DNA of 64,000 nucleotides from Rhodococcus sp. WMMA185 (GCF_001767395.1 NZ_CP017014.1:3737012-3801011), one strand, 5' to 3'. Counted from the stretch's first letter, positions 7,710 to 16,548 are shown. The notes: generated from the sequence alone by a model not told the origin. Numbers and translations: made by a program.

Positions 7710-8617
7710 GCACTGGTGCCGGGCGGATCGTGGGCGTCGTCGTCACCCACCAGCGCCGCGAGTTGCTGTCGGAATCGTTGAAGGTACTGAGTTCACAGAC
7801 CCGGCCGCTGGACCACCTGGTCGTCGTGGACAACGCCGCGGAGGATGAAGTACGCGAGCTCGTCGAGACGTGCGGAATCCCCGCCAGCTATCTCGGCTCC
7901 CAGCACAACCTCGGTGGGGCCGGCGGCTTCGCACTCGGAATTCTCTACGCGCTCTCGCTCGGCGCCGACTGGGTATGGCTCGCGGACGACGACGGGCGTC
8001 CCGAAGGGCCCGAGGTTCTCGAGACGCTCCTCGATTGCGCGCAGCGGCACGGCTTGGCGGAGGTGTCGCCCGTCGTCTGCGACATCGACGACCCCGATCG
8101 TCTCGCGTTCCCGTTGCGCCGCGGCGTGCAGTGGCGGCGGCTTCGCTCCGAGCTGTTCACCGAAGGCGACGACTCGGCCGATCTGCTGCCGGGTATCGCC
8201 TCTCTGTTCAACGGCGCGCTGTTTCGTGCGTCCGCCATCGACACGGTCGGTGTACCCGACCTGCGTCTGTTCGTCCGCGGGGACGAAGTCGACGTCCATC
8301 GCAGGCTCGTGCGGTCCGGGTTGCCGTTCGGAACCTGTCTGCAGACGGCGTACGTGCACCCGAACGGTGCGGAAGAGTTCAAGCCGATCCTCGGCGGCCG
8401 GATGCACACCCAGTACCCGGACAACGAGACCAAGCGCTTCTTCACCTACCGCAACCGCGGCTATCTGCTGTCGCAGCCGGGCATGCGGAAACTGCTGCCG
8501 CAGGAATGGGTGCGGTTCGGCTGGTATTTCCTCGTCACGAAGCGCGATCCGCGAGGCTTGCGGGAGTGGATGCGACTGCGCAAGCTCGGGCGCCTCGAGA
8601 GGTTCGAGCGGCCGTAA
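7706..8617 (+). CDS. glfT1: galactofuranosyltransferase GlfT1
   Basis: A 303-residue GT2-family enzyme homologous to Rv3782. The N-terminus VGVVVTHQRRELLSESLKVL is the nucleotide-sugar binding strand, NLGGAGGF is shared with GlfT2, and WLADDDG places the metal-binding DDD at 94-96. GlfT1 adds the first galactofuranoses from UDP-Galf to the decaprenyl-PP-GlcNAc-Rha linker in the cytoplasm. It overlaps wzt by four bases (GTGA), so initiation and export of galactan are encoded in one operon, as in mycobacteria. Confidence 0.93.
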   Translation: MSTGAGRIVGVVVTHQRRELLSESLKVLSSQTRPLDHLVVVDNAAEDEVRELVETCGIPASYLGSQHNLGGAGGFALGILYALSLGADWVWLADDDGRPEGPEVLETLLDCAQRHGLAEVSPVVCDIDDPDRLAFPLRRGVQWRRLRSELFTEGDDSADLLPGIASLFNGALFRASAIDTVGVPDLRLFVRGDEVDVHRRLVRSGLPFGTCLQTAYVHPNGAEEFKPILGGRMHTQYPDNETKRFFTYRNRGYLLSQPGMRKLLPQEWVRFGWYFLVTKRDPRGLREWMRLRKLGRLERFERP

Positions 8618-8704
8618 TTCGGTTGGCCACCGGTGCCGAGTGTGAGAACATCACTTTCGACCCGATCAACGATCCTCGAAGTGTCGCGAAGGAGTGAGTG
8701 TCCG

Positions 8705-8761
8705 ATGACTGTCTCGTCGGTCGACGCCGTCTGCGTCCACTCCCCTTCCCCCATCGCCTGA
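8705..8761 (+). CDS. possible leader peptide upstream of rsgA
   Basis: An 18-codon frame with sequence MTVSSVDAVCVHSPSPIA. AAGGAG at 8689-8694 lies 10 bases before the ATG, a better ribosome site than that of rsgA. It ends 54 bases before rsgA. It could be a regulatory upstream peptide (Cys-His containing) or chance. There is no sequence evidence for a specific attenuator. Confidence 0.35.
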   Translation: MTVSSVDAVCVHSPSPIA

Positions 8762-8815
8762 CCGAACACGTGCCGTGGTCCGGTCGGCGCTCATCGACCC
8801 GAGGATCCCACCATC

Positions 8816-9856
8816 ATGTTCAATCCTGGACAACTCCTTTCCTACGGCTGGAACGACACTCTTTCCGACACCTTCGACAACTACCTGACCGATCACCGCG
8901 AACCCGGACGGGTGATCCGCGTACATCGCGGGCAGTGCGATGTAGCCACACCGCGCGGCATCTCCTCAGCGCTCACCGCCGACCATGTCCTGTGCACCGG
9001 CGACTGGGTAACCCTTGGAGCTCACGGCGACGAGATCGCCGTCGCGGACCTCCTCCCGCGCAGCAGCACGATCGTCCGATCGTCGGCGTCGGGTCGGTCC
9101 GAAGGGCAGCTTCTTGCGACCAACGTCGACACCGTGGTTATCGCCGCAGCACTCGACACCGCTCTCGATCTCGGGCGCATCGAACGCCTCCTGGCACTCG
9201 CGTGGGAGAGCGGTGCGCAGCCCGTGGTTGCCCTCACCAAATCCGATATCGCCTCGGATGTTCCTACCGCGATATCGGAAGTCTCCGCGGCTGCCCCGGG
9301 AGCCACGGTGATAGCGGTGAGCGGAGACACCGGTGACGGCGTCGACGTGCTCACGGCCGTGCTCACCGGGACCATTGCGCTGATCGGGCCCTCCGGGGCA
9401 GGCAAGTCCACACTCGCCAACGCGTTGCTCGGCGAAGATCTTCTGGCCACCGGACGGGTGCGCGACGGCGACAACAAGGGACGGCATACGACCGCCCATA
9501 GGGAACTGGTGCCGCTCCCGCACGGCGGAACGTTGATCGACACGCCCGGCTTGCGCGGCGTCGGCATGTGGGATGCGTCGGACGGAATCGACAAGACATT
9601 TCCGGAGATCGACGAGTTGGCGGCGCAATGCCGGTTCGACGACTGCGCACACGAGAGCGAACCCGGCTGCGCGGTGCGGGGGGCGATCGAACGCGGCGAA
9701 CTCCCCGAACGGCGACTTGCCAGCTACCGCAAATTGATTCGCGAGAACAGGCGGATCGAGGCGCGCACCGACGCACGACTGCGAGCCGAACGCGGCCGTG
9801 AGATGAAGGCCATCACTCGAATGCAGAAGCAGATGATCCGCAGTAAGCGCCGCTGA
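8816..9856 (+). CDS. rsgA: ribosome small-subunit GTPase RsgA
   Basis: A 346-residue circularly permuted GTPase. G4 TKSD (141-144) precedes G1 GPSGAGKST (191-199) and G3 DTPG (242-245), the order that defines the YjeQ/RsgA family. An OB-fold domain lies at the N-terminus (RVIRVHRGQCDVATPRG). The C-terminal zinc domain has Cys272, Cys277, His279 and Cys285. RsgA checks 30S subunit maturation and releases RbfA in the cytoplasm. It sits after glfT1 on the same strand but about 200 bases away, with its own possible leader peptide. Confidence 0.93.
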   Translation: MFNPGQLLSYGWNDTLSDTFDNYLTDHREPGRVIRVHRGQCDVATPRGISSALTADHVLCTGDWVTLGAHGDEIAVADLLPRSSTIVRSSASGRSEGQLLATNVDTVVIAAALDTALDLGRIERLLALAWESGAQPVVALTKSDIASDVPTAISEVSAAAPGATVIAVSGDTGDGVDVLTAVLTGTIALIGPSGAGKSTLANALLGEDLLATGRVRDGDNKGRHTTAHRELVPLPHGGTLIDTPGLRGVGMWDASDGIDKTFPEIDELAAQCRFDDCAHESEPGCAVRGAIERGELPERRLASYRKLIRENRRIEARTDARLRAERGREMKAITRMQKQMIRSKRR

Positions 9857-9871
9857 CACAAACGTATAACT

Positions 9872-9904
9872 CGCATCCCGGTTCACCCCGTGGACCGGGA
9901 TGCG
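9872..9904. terminator. hairpin after rsgA
   Basis: Perfect 11-bp arms CGCATCCCGGT (9872-9882) and ACCGGGATGCG (9894-9904). It lies 15 bases after the rsgA stop and 18 bases before the next ATG. No U-tract follows. It probably ends rsgA transcription or forms part of the next gene's leader. Confidence 0.55.
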
Positions 9905-9922
9905 GGCTGGCAACATGGATAT

Positions 9923-10798
9923 ATGTTCGATCGCAAGCGGAGAAGGAACCGTCTCGAACTTCAACGAACCGTGTCCGAGGTGCTGGCTGAGTCAGACCGC
10001 CGCTCCCGCCAGTTGACCGAGAACCATCACGACCAGACCCTTGCCGAACTCAGCGCGACCAACCAGGAACTCACGCGCGTACTGTCCGAACTATCGGATG
10101 CCCGCGTGGAGATTTCCGACGTACAGCAACGCCTCAGCGAACTGGAGCGGCAGGCTCGCCGAGACATTACCCACGCGCTGGATGTGCGGGCGACGAACCA
10201 GTCCGCGGCTTTCGTGCTCGAGCACATGCCGAAGGCTCCCGTCTTCTGGAGTCCGCACGACACGCTGCGCTACGGCCTGTCGCAGGTCGAGATCGAGGGA
10301 CTCGCCCTCGAGTTCGGCGTCGCGTCGGGCACCACTCTGCGGATCATCGTCGAGCAGTTGAAGGACGCCGGGCACGAGGTGTTCGGGTTCGACGTGTTCT
10401 CCGGGCTCCCACAGACCTGGCGCACCGGGTTTCCGGCCGGCGAGTTCGCACAGGAGAAGTTGCCGCACGTGCGCGGCGCGCAATTGGTGCAGGGCCTCTT
10501 CGAGGACACGCTTTCCGGCTTCCTCGAAGAGCACCCCGGGCCCGTATCGTTCGTGCACCTCGACGCCGACCTGTACTCGTCCACCAAGACAGTGCTGGAC
10601 CGCCTGGGCCATAGGCTCGTCGCGGGCACGGTGATCGTGTTCGACGAGTTCTTCAACTTCCCCGGCTGGCAGGAGCACGACTACCGGGCGTGGCAGGAGT
10701 TCGTCGAACGCACTGGTGTCCGCTTCGAGTATCTGAGCTACACAGCGAACAACGAACAGGTGGTCGTACGGATTTCCGCGCCGATTTCGCTGATCTGA
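9923..10798 (+). CDS. TylF/MycF-like class I methyltransferase with coiled coil
   Basis: A 291-residue protein. Residues 1-85 are charged and helical with heptad-like spacing (LAELSATNQELTRVLSELSD), predicting a coiled coil. The C-terminal part is a SAM-dependent methyltransferase of the macrocin-O-methyltransferase type: LEFGVASGTTLRII (SAM motif I), VFGFDVFSGLPQTW, and the metal-binding HLDADLYSSTKTVLD followed by VIVFDEFFNF. These Mg-dependent enzymes methylate sugar hydroxyls, and the gene lies between rsgA and convergent glfT2, so a role in glycan O-methylation is plausible but inferred. ATG 9923 is the first start consistent with the charged N-terminus. Confidence 0.78.
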   Translation: MFDRKRRRNRLELQRTVSEVLAESDRRSRQLTENHHDQTLAELSATNQELTRVLSELSDARVEISDVQQRLSELERQARRDITHALDVRATNQSAAFVLEHMPKAPVFWSPHDTLRYGLSQVEIEGLALEFGVASGTTLRIIVEQLKDAGHEVFGFDVFSGLPQTWRTGFPAGEFAQEKLPHVRGAQLVQGLFEDTLSGFLEEHPGPVSFVHLDADLYSSTKTVLDRLGHRLVAGTVIVFDEFFNFPGWQEHDYRAWQEFVERTGVRFEYLSYTANNEQVVVRISAPISLI

Positions 10799-10816
10799 CG
10801 CCGGCGCGCCGGAAGC

Positions 10817-10836
10817 CCTCGGCCACACAGCCGAGG
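10817..10836. terminator. hairpin between convergent genes
   Basis: Arms CCTCGGC (10817-10823) and GCCGAGG (10830-10836) with a 6-base loop, next to the palindrome CCGGCGCGCCGG at 10801-10812. It lies between the stops of the methyltransferase (10798) and glfT2 (10845). Confidence 0.5.
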
Positions 10837-10844
10837 ATGTCCCG

Positions 10845-12734
10845 CTACTGCCTGTACAGGCGGGCCCAGTTCTCTCGGCTGGTGAGCCGCGGCAACGCAT
10901 CCCGGTACTCGCGTTGCGTCGCCGAGGCATCCTCACGGAACCGCTTCATGAGCTTGGCGGTTCGCGCCGTGAGTTCACGGGCCGTTTCCTTGTCGCGGCG
11001 ACGTACCCGCACGCCGGACTGGGAAGCGTCGGTGATGACGGCGCTATCGAAGAGCGATACGTGCCACCAGTGCGCCTCTGCGACAGGGATACTGGCCACT
11101 CCCCGCTGAGTACGGCCTAGCCACTGGTAAGCGGCTCGCTTGGCCAGCACCATGTCGAGCCTGCTCTTGTCCGGCTCGTATCCGGCAAACCGGGTGACGA
11201 GGTCGGCGTTGCGAATGCCGGGAATGTTCGTCGCCGGATGCTTGACCGTTTCCGGGAACCGCTTGCGCTCCTCACGAATCGAGGCCAGCGCGGCCTGACC
11301 GCCGTCTTCGAGCACCTTCGGCCCATCGAGGAAATCCTCGATACCGCGAATCATGGTGTATGCCAACCCGTACTGCATGGAGACGAGGTACTGGGTTATC
11401 TCTCGCGTCATCCTCTTACTCAAGGACTTGGCGTCGAACTCGCTGTGCAGTGCGGCCGCGATGAGCGAGTTGCGGATGCTGAAGTACTTGGCCCAGTCGT
11501 CGCGGTCCTTCCAGTGGAAGTCGGCGTGCCACACGCCGGCACCCGGCAGCGTGACGGTGACGAATCCGGCCTCGCGGGCGCGGATACCGTACTCGATGTC
11601 ATCCCACTGGAAGAACATCGGCAGCGGGAGGCCGATCTCTGCCACGACCTCGGCAGGGATCAGACACGACCACCAAGCGTTGTAACCTGCATCGACGCGC
11701 TTGTTCTGCCGCTTCTTGAGTAGGTTGACGTCATGCCGCGACCCGGCCGCCCACCGGCCGGCCTTGAGCTTGGACAGATCCGCTTCCTCGGCGCTGACGT
11801 GCAGGTGGTCCGGGTTCATCAGGTAGAGCATCTGCGCGCCCACCAGCATCGGTTCCACGGTGACGTTTTCAAACGCGTTCATCCGCAGAATCGACTCCGG
11901 CTCACACAGGATGTCGTCGTCCATCAGGATCAGGTTGGCGTGCTCGTTGATGGCCGACACCTCGAACATGCCGCGGGTGAATCCGCCGGCCCCGCCGAGG
12001 TTCGGCTGCCGCAGGTACACGAGTTTGTCGCCCAGGGTCTCGGCGACCTCGGTGAACCTCGCCCGCTCCGACACGTGGTCGGTGCCCTGGTCCACCACGT
12101 ACACGGCGTCGATGCTCGAAAGCATCGTGGGGTCGCTCGCGATGGCAGCGACGGTTTCGGCGCAGTCGTCCGCACGGTTGAACGTGCAGATCGCGATCGC
12201 GGCCGGCCGGATCACCGGCGGCGCGGCGACCGTCCATTCCAGTTCGCTCACCGTGAGGGCGCCGTCGATAGCTGTGAACTCGACCCACATGGAGCCGCCG
12301 TCGAGGTAGCTCTCGAGTTTCGCGGAGAGCTGTGCCGTTCCGGACCCGTCGATCTCGGCGGTCGCGAGCACGCGGGAGTGGCCGCCCGAGTCCGAGCCAC
12401 GCAACGCCACCACGGCCCGCCCGGCCGCTTCGTGCCGAAACCCGACCGTCGCCTCGGTGACCGCGGTCCACCGCTGGAAGTAGCTGGCCGGGAACCGCCC
12501 GAAATAGGTGTCGGTGTCGACCGTCGCACCCTTCTCGAGGTGCACCATGTTTCGCTCGCGGTGTGCGCGACCGCGGACGATAGTGGCGTACAGGTCGTCC
12601 TTCACGCGGGTAGTGGGCCCGGTGAAGAGACCTCGCGCCACAACGAGTCGATCGGGCGCACGATGCTCGGTAAGAGCACTCTGCACTGCGGCTGTGCTCC
12701 CATCGACAGGCGCTACCGACGTGGACTCTTTCAT
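10845..12734 (-). CDS. glfT2: bifunctional galactofuranosyltransferase GlfT2
   Basis: A 629-residue homologue of Rv3808c (637 aa), the processive enzyme that polymerises the alternating beta-1,5/1,6 galactan from UDP-Galf. An N-terminal beta-sandwich (residues 1-170) precedes the GT-A domain. Key motifs are AIAICTFNRADD, NLGGAGGFTRG, the metal-binding DDD at 272-274, AWWSCLIP, FQWDDIEYG with the catalytic Asp pair at 378-379, and VWHADFHW. In mycobacteria it is in an operon with glf, ubiA and aftB; here none of these is adjacent and it stands alone, convergent with a methyltransferase gene. Confidence 0.96.
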   Translation of the reverse strand: MKESTSVAPVDGSTAAVQSALTEHRAPDRLVVARGLFTGPTTRVKDDLYATIVRGRAHRERNMVHLEKGATVDTDTYFGRFPASYFQRWTAVTEATVGFRHEAAGRAVVALRGSDSGGHSRVLATAEIDGSGTAQLSAKLESYLDGGSMWVEFTAIDGALTVSELEWTVAAPPVIRPAAIAICTFNRADDCAETVAAIASDPTMLSSIDAVYVVDQGTDHVSERARFTEVAETLGDKLVYLRQPNLGGAGGFTRGMFEVSAINEHANLILMDDDILCEPESILRMNAFENVTVEPMLVGAQMLYLMNPDHLHVSAEEADLSKLKAGRWAAGSRHDVNLLKKRQNKRVDAGYNAWWSCLIPAEVVAEIGLPLPMFFQWDDIEYGIRAREAGFVTVTLPGAGVWHADFHWKDRDDWAKYFSIRNSLIAAALHSEFDAKSLSKRMTREITQYLVSMQYGLAYTMIRGIEDFLDGPKVLEDGGQAALASIREERKRFPETVKHPATNIPGIRNADLVTRFAGYEPDKSRLDMVLAKRAAYQWLGRTQRGVASIPVAEAHWWHVSLFDSAVITDASQSGVRVRRRDKETARELTARTAKLMKRFREDASATQREYRDALPRLTSRENWARLYRQ

Positions 12735-12826
12735 ACTGCTCCTACTATCCCCGCGAACTGTCCCCGCGAAAGTGGGTCGACCACGCCGGGATTACGGCGC
12801 GGTCCTCTTTTCCAGTTCGCAGAGTA

Positions 12827-13588
12827 TCAACTTCGCGGTGTGCTCCCCGACCACACGGCCCGGCCTCGGTCTCCGTGCCGGGCCCGCAACCGAAACAGTC
12901 CCATCCCCATCGCGAGCACATCAGTCCTGTTGATTCGTGTTCCGTGGCCGCTATGGTCCTCACTCAGACGAACCGGAACCTCGGCCGGAACAATGCCCAG
13001 CTGCTCCACGAGGTGAACGAGCTCGGTAGTGAACAAGAATCCGGGTTCGGCCAAGTCGGGAACAAGTCCGCGAATCAGTTCGCCGTCCATGAAGACGGTT
13101 CCCTGGGGGTCGCCAGTTCTCATCCCGAGAATTGCCCGGCGCAATACCGCAAAACCCCGTGTCAAGATTCCGCGCAGGATGCCGCGCCTCACATGTGAGT
13201 CCGGGTGAGCCTTGGAGCCGATAGCGACCAAAGGCACGCGACCCTCGTCCTCGGCCGAGAACTTCTCGACACCGTCGAGGTCGTCGAACCCGAATGGCAG
13301 ATCGTCCGCAGTGAGCAGTACGTGCGCGCCACGACTCGCCCTCGCCCCGGCTCGCAGAGCGTTGCCCATGCCTCTCGAACTCTGCAGCACCCTGAACGAG
13401 ACCGGTCCAGCCGTCCAGTTCTCGGCAAGGCGTGTGCAGATGGCGAAGGTATCGTCGCTCGACCCGTTCTCCACGACGATGATCTCGACGTCGTGCCCGG
13501 AAAGGTGATCAGCCAACCGGCGGACGGTCTGCTCGATGACTGCAGCTGAGTTGTGTGCTGGAATTACGACCGACAGGTCGGGATCCAC
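12827..13588 (-). CDS. GT2 glycosyltransferase, polyprenyl-phosphate sugar synthase type
   Basis: A 253-residue GT-A fold enzyme resembling dolichyl-phosphate glucosyltransferase (Alg5) and the mycobacterial polyprenyl-phospho-GalNAc synthase group. Motifs: LSVVIPAHNSAAVIEQTVRRL, IIVVENGSSDDTF, SSRGMGNALRAGARASRG, LTADDLPFG for metal binding, and GDPQGTVFM, which is typical of the DPM/DPG branch. It would transfer a sugar from a nucleotide donor to polyprenyl phosphate on the inner membrane face. GTG 13588 is chosen because GGAAAGG precedes it; an upstream GTG adds 14 residues. Divergent, with a 90-base gap, from a large membrane protein that could use its product. Confidence 0.78.
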   Translation of the reverse strand: MDPDLSVVIPAHNSAAVIEQTVRRLADHLSGHDVEIIVVENGSSDDTFAICTRLAENWTAGPVSFRVLQSSRGMGNALRAGARASRGAHVLLTADDLPFGFDDLDGVEKFSAEDEGRVPLVAIGSKAHPDSHVRRGILRGILTRGFAVLRRAILGMRTGDPQGTVFMDGELIRGLVPDLAEPGFLFTTELVHLVEQLGIVPAEVPVRLSEDHSGHGTRINRTDVLAMGMGLFRLRARHGDRGRAVWSGSTPRS

Positions 13589-13678
13589 CGATGCGCCTTT
13601 CCGATAGCGGCAGGGACCGAAGAGACTCACTGGCGGATAGTAGCCCCTCAGGGTCCTGGGGTGCCATCATCCGCGCCC

Positions 13679-13759
13679 ATGTCGTTTACTGAGACGATGC
13701 CGGCGATGTCGTTCACTGAGACGATGCCGGCGATGTCGTTTACTAGGACGATGCGACGC
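13679..13759 (+). repeat. three 27-bp tandem repeats over a start codon
   Basis: Three direct copies of a 27-bp unit (13679-13705, 13706-13732, 13733-13759), the first two differing by one base and the third degenerate at its end. Each unit begins with ATG and encodes MSFTETMPA or a variant, so the 5' end of the membrane protein gene has six in-frame ATG codons. Confidence 0.9.
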
Positions 13760-15943
13760 GTTCCCGAATGGCTTGTCGCGGCCGGTGTCGCGGTAGCAGC
13801 GATCCTGATCGCCATCGTTCCCCGCCTCGTCTACGACCGCTTCTACTACAGCGGCGACATGCTCGAGTCGTTCGTCCCGTCATGGCATCGGATCGGCACA
13901 GAACTCCTCGCCGGCAACTGGCTCACAGTCAACCCAGACGCCTGGATCGGCGGGAACTACGCAGGCGAGGCAGCCTACGGTCTCTACAACCCCGTGAACC
14001 TCGCCAACTACCTGCTCACAGCGCAGTTCGAGGACCTCTCGGTCGCGGCATTCGTGATCATGGCGGAGTTCCTCGCGCTGTTCGCCCTCGCCACGTATCT
14101 ACTGTGCCGCGAGTACGGCGCCCGTCGCGCACCGGCGATCCTGGCCGGTCTCACCATTCCCTTCAGCGGATTCACCCTGTACTACGAGGCGGGCGGCTGG
14201 CCATCCGGGATGATGGCCGTGGCGTGGGTGACCCTGTTCTGGTGGTCTGCGCTGCGACTGTCCCGCGGACGCACGAACCCACTGTTCACATTCGTGATCG
14301 GTGCGCTGACCATCAGCATGGGCAACCCCTACGCGGCGCTCGGAGCCGTGATCGTCCTCACCGGCATCGGGATCGGGCTGCTGGTGGAGCGCAAGCTCTT
14401 CCGGCTGCTGGTGTTGGCCATCACCGGCGCGTGCGCGGGCACAGCGGCACTGGCCACGTACCTGCCGCTGTTCCTCAGCGTCGACGTCACGAGCCGCGCC
14501 GGTAGCACGGGCATCTTCAACGACACGTTCATGCAGCCGCAGATCGGCGGTGCCGCCGGGATGAGCAGCCCGTCCTACCTGCCGGTGATCACGACGTTCG
14601 GAGGCCCGGTCGAGGTCATCCCCTCCCTCTACCTCGCGTGGTTCGTGCTGCCACTACTGCCGTGGCTGCAATGGGGACGCATCCGCGCCCTCTTCGCGTC
14701 CGCCGAGTTCCGCCGTGCGCACGGACGACCCTTGATCAGCCTCGCCATCATCGCCTTCGTCTACTTCCTCTTCACCTTCGGGCCGTCGAACGTGGGGATG
14801 TTCCGGTGGCCGATCCGGCTGGTCGAGTACCTGTACCTGTGCGTCGTGATCGGTCTGTCGCTCGCCCTGTCGCTGGGGATCGCCGGCAACGCGCTCCGTA
14901 GGCGGGCCGCTGCGTCGGCGGCACTGATTGCGCTGGGCTTCTACCTGGCGTTCTCGTCGTCGCCTGCTCAAACCGGCTGGCACGCTGTGTTCGCACTGCT
15001 CATCGCAATTCTGTGCGTTCTCGCCTACGCCGCCTGGCGAACGAGGCGCACGACCGGTCTCGTCGCGGCCCTCGTCCTCGGGACCGTGGTGGTGACCGCC
15101 GTGCAGGCCTATTCGTTCACCTCGCAGATCGTGGTCGAGGATCGGTTCGACCCGTCCAGCACGACGGCGCTGTCCGAACAGACGGACCAATACGAGGGCA
15201 CGGTCCTGCAACTCGCCCAGCTCGACGACACCTCCCCCGAAGACATCACCACCGGACGAATTCTCTTCGGCAACGAGATCATGGCGTCATCCGTCCAGGC
15301 CAGCATCAACGCCTACACCGGCATCGGGTTCACGGAGTTTCAGAACGCGCTCTGCATGGACTACCGGGGGGCAACGTGCCCGGAGGTCTACGCCTCACTC
15401 TGGCAGCCGGTGAATGCGGACATCTCCATTCCGTTGATCGACTACCTGCGCGTCTCGACGCTCGTGGTGCAGAACTCCCTCCTTCCGGACGTCCAAGCCG
15501 CGCCGGCGCCGCCCGGCTGGCAGGTCACCGAACGCAGCGACTCCCGGACGGTGCTGCAGCGCGACACGCCACTGCCGCTGCCCGGGACCGTCTCGTACGT
15601 ATCCGACGGCGTCGAGGTGACGGCCTCGAACGCCGACGCCACCAGCGAAACCGTGCAGCTGAGCGGAAGTGGCGGCACTGTGTCGTTCGCAAGACTGGCC
15701 TGGCCCGGCTACTCGGCCACCGTCGACGGCGAGCGGGTGGACGCCGTCGCCGGATGGCACGGGCTACTCGAGGTGCCGGTGCCACCGGGCGACCACGAAC
15801 TTGTCATTAAGTTCCAGCCTCCGGCACAAAGACTGTCCGTCGCGGCATTCGGGGCTGCAACCATCATGGCGCTGATCCTGGCCGTCCTCGATCCGATGCT
15901 GCGCAGACGCAAGCTGAGGGCGGCCAGGACCGTCACGACTTAG
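13679..15943 (+). CDS. large multi-pass membrane protein, YfhO/GT-C-like
   Basis: About 754 residues with roughly a dozen membrane segments followed by a C-terminal extracytoplasmic beta-rich domain (about residues 500-720: DRFDPSSTTALSEQ to GWHGLLEVPVPPGDHELVI) and a last membrane helix. The first external loop has SGDMLESFVPSWHRIG and NPDAWIGGNYAGEAAYGLYNPVNL, a layout seen in YfhO-type and Rv3779-type GT-C glycosyltransferases that use polyprenyl-phosphate sugars. No experimentally defined catalytic residue can be assigned. The start lies in a 27-bp triplication, so the exact start (13679, 13706 or 13733) is ambiguous. It is divergent from a polyprenyl-phosphate-sugar synthase-like gene, a natural donor partner, and overlaps the cupin regulator gene by 11 bases tail to tail. 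Confidence 0.75.
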   Translation: MSFTETMPAMSFTETMPAMSFTRTMRRVPEWLVAAGVAVAAILIAIVPRLVYDRFYYSGDMLESFVPSWHRIGTELLAGNWLTVNPDAWIGGNYAGEAAYGLYNPVNLANYLLTAQFEDLSVAAFVIMAEFLALFALATYLLCREYGARRAPAILAGLTIPFSGFTLYYEAGGWPSGMMAVAWVTLFWWSALRLSRGRTNPLFTFVIGALTISMGNPYAALGAVIVLTGIGIGLLVERKLFRLLVLAITGACAGTAALATYLPLFLSVDVTSRAGSTGIFNDTFMQPQIGGAAGMSSPSYLPVITTFGGPVEVIPSLYLAWFVLPLLPWLQWGRIRALFASAEFRRAHGRPLISLAIIAFVYFLFTFGPSNVGMFRWPIRLVEYLYLCVVIGLSLALSLGIAGNALRRRAAASAALIALGFYLAFSSSPAQTGWHAVFALLIAILCVLAYAAWRTRRTTGLVAALVLGTVVVTAVQAYSFTSQIVVEDRFDPSSTTALSEQTDQYEGTVLQLAQLDDTSPEDITTGRILFGNEIMASSVQASINAYTGIGFTEFQNALCMDYRGATCPEVYASLWQPVNADISIPLIDYLRVSTLVVQNSLLPDVQAAPAPPGWQVTERSDSRTVLQRDTPLPLPGTVSYVSDGVEVTASNADATSETVQLSGSGGTVSFARLAWPGYSATVDGERVDAVAGWHGLLEVPVPPGDHELVIKFQPPAQRLSVAAFGAATIMALILAVLDPMLRRRKLRAARTVTT

Positions 15944-16538
15944 ATTTGTCGCCCGCCGGCCTGGCGCGGACGTGCGCGCGTTCGCCCTGTGGTCCGAAGA
16001 GGCTGAGGATTTCCACCGGTTGCGGCCCCGGGTTGCCGAACCAGTGAGGAACGTGGGTATCGAACTCCGCGACCTCGCCCGGAGTCAGGATCAGGTCGTG
16101 TTCACCGAGGAGCAGACGCAGTCGGCCGGACAGCACGTACAGCCATTCGTAGCCCTCGTGGACCTTCAGTTGCGGCTCTGCGGCCTGATTGGAGGGCGGG
16201 ATCACGTGCTTGAACGCCTGTATCCCACCGGGTCTGCGGGTGAGCGGGACGATGGTCGAGCCGAATCGTTCGACGGGTCGCAGGTGGACGCGCGGGTCCC
16301 CGGTGGCGGGTGCGTCGACGAGTTCGTCCAGTGGGAGTTGGTAGGCGCGGGCCAGCAGGAGCATCAACTCGAGGGTGGGTTTGCGCTGACCGGACTCGAG
16401 GCGCGACAGTGTGCTCACCGAGATCCCGGTCGCGTCGGAGAGTTGGGTCAAGGTTGTATCCCGCTGCTGACGCAGCGCTTTCAGGCGTGGTCCCACCGCG
16501 CCTAGAACACCGTCGAGATTGGGTAAGTCCTCGGCCAT
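15933..16538 (-). CDS. XRE-type regulator with C-terminal cupin
   Basis: A 201-residue protein: helix-turn-helix of the XRE class (LKALRQQRDTTLTQLSDATG, then ISVSTLSRLESGQRKPT) at about 17-65, and a cupin sensor domain at about 105-190 with KVHEGYEWLYVLSGRLRLLLGEHDL and EVAEFDTHVPHWFGNPG. Such regulators usually sense small metabolites and control a neighbouring gene. ATG 16538 (MAEDLPN) was chosen over an upstream extension. Divergent from the thioredoxin-reductase-like gene; two inverted repeats in the gap are candidate operators. Confidence 0.88.
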   Translation of the reverse strand: MAEDLPNLDGVLGAVGPRLKALRQQRDTTLTQLSDATGISVSTLSRLESGQRKPTLELMLLLARAYQLPLDELVDAPATGDPRVHLRPVERFGSTIVPLTRRPGGIQAFKHVIPPSNQAAEPQLKVHEGYEWLYVLSGRLRLLLGEHDLILTPGEVAEFDTHVPHWFGNPGPQPVEILSLFGPQGERAHVRARPAGDKSKS

Positions 16539-16548
16539 GTCCACAACT

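Noticed and set aside
11733..13016. 427-residue plus-strand frame across glfT2
   Set aside because: Antisense to the conserved GlfT2 sequence, with no start context or domain.
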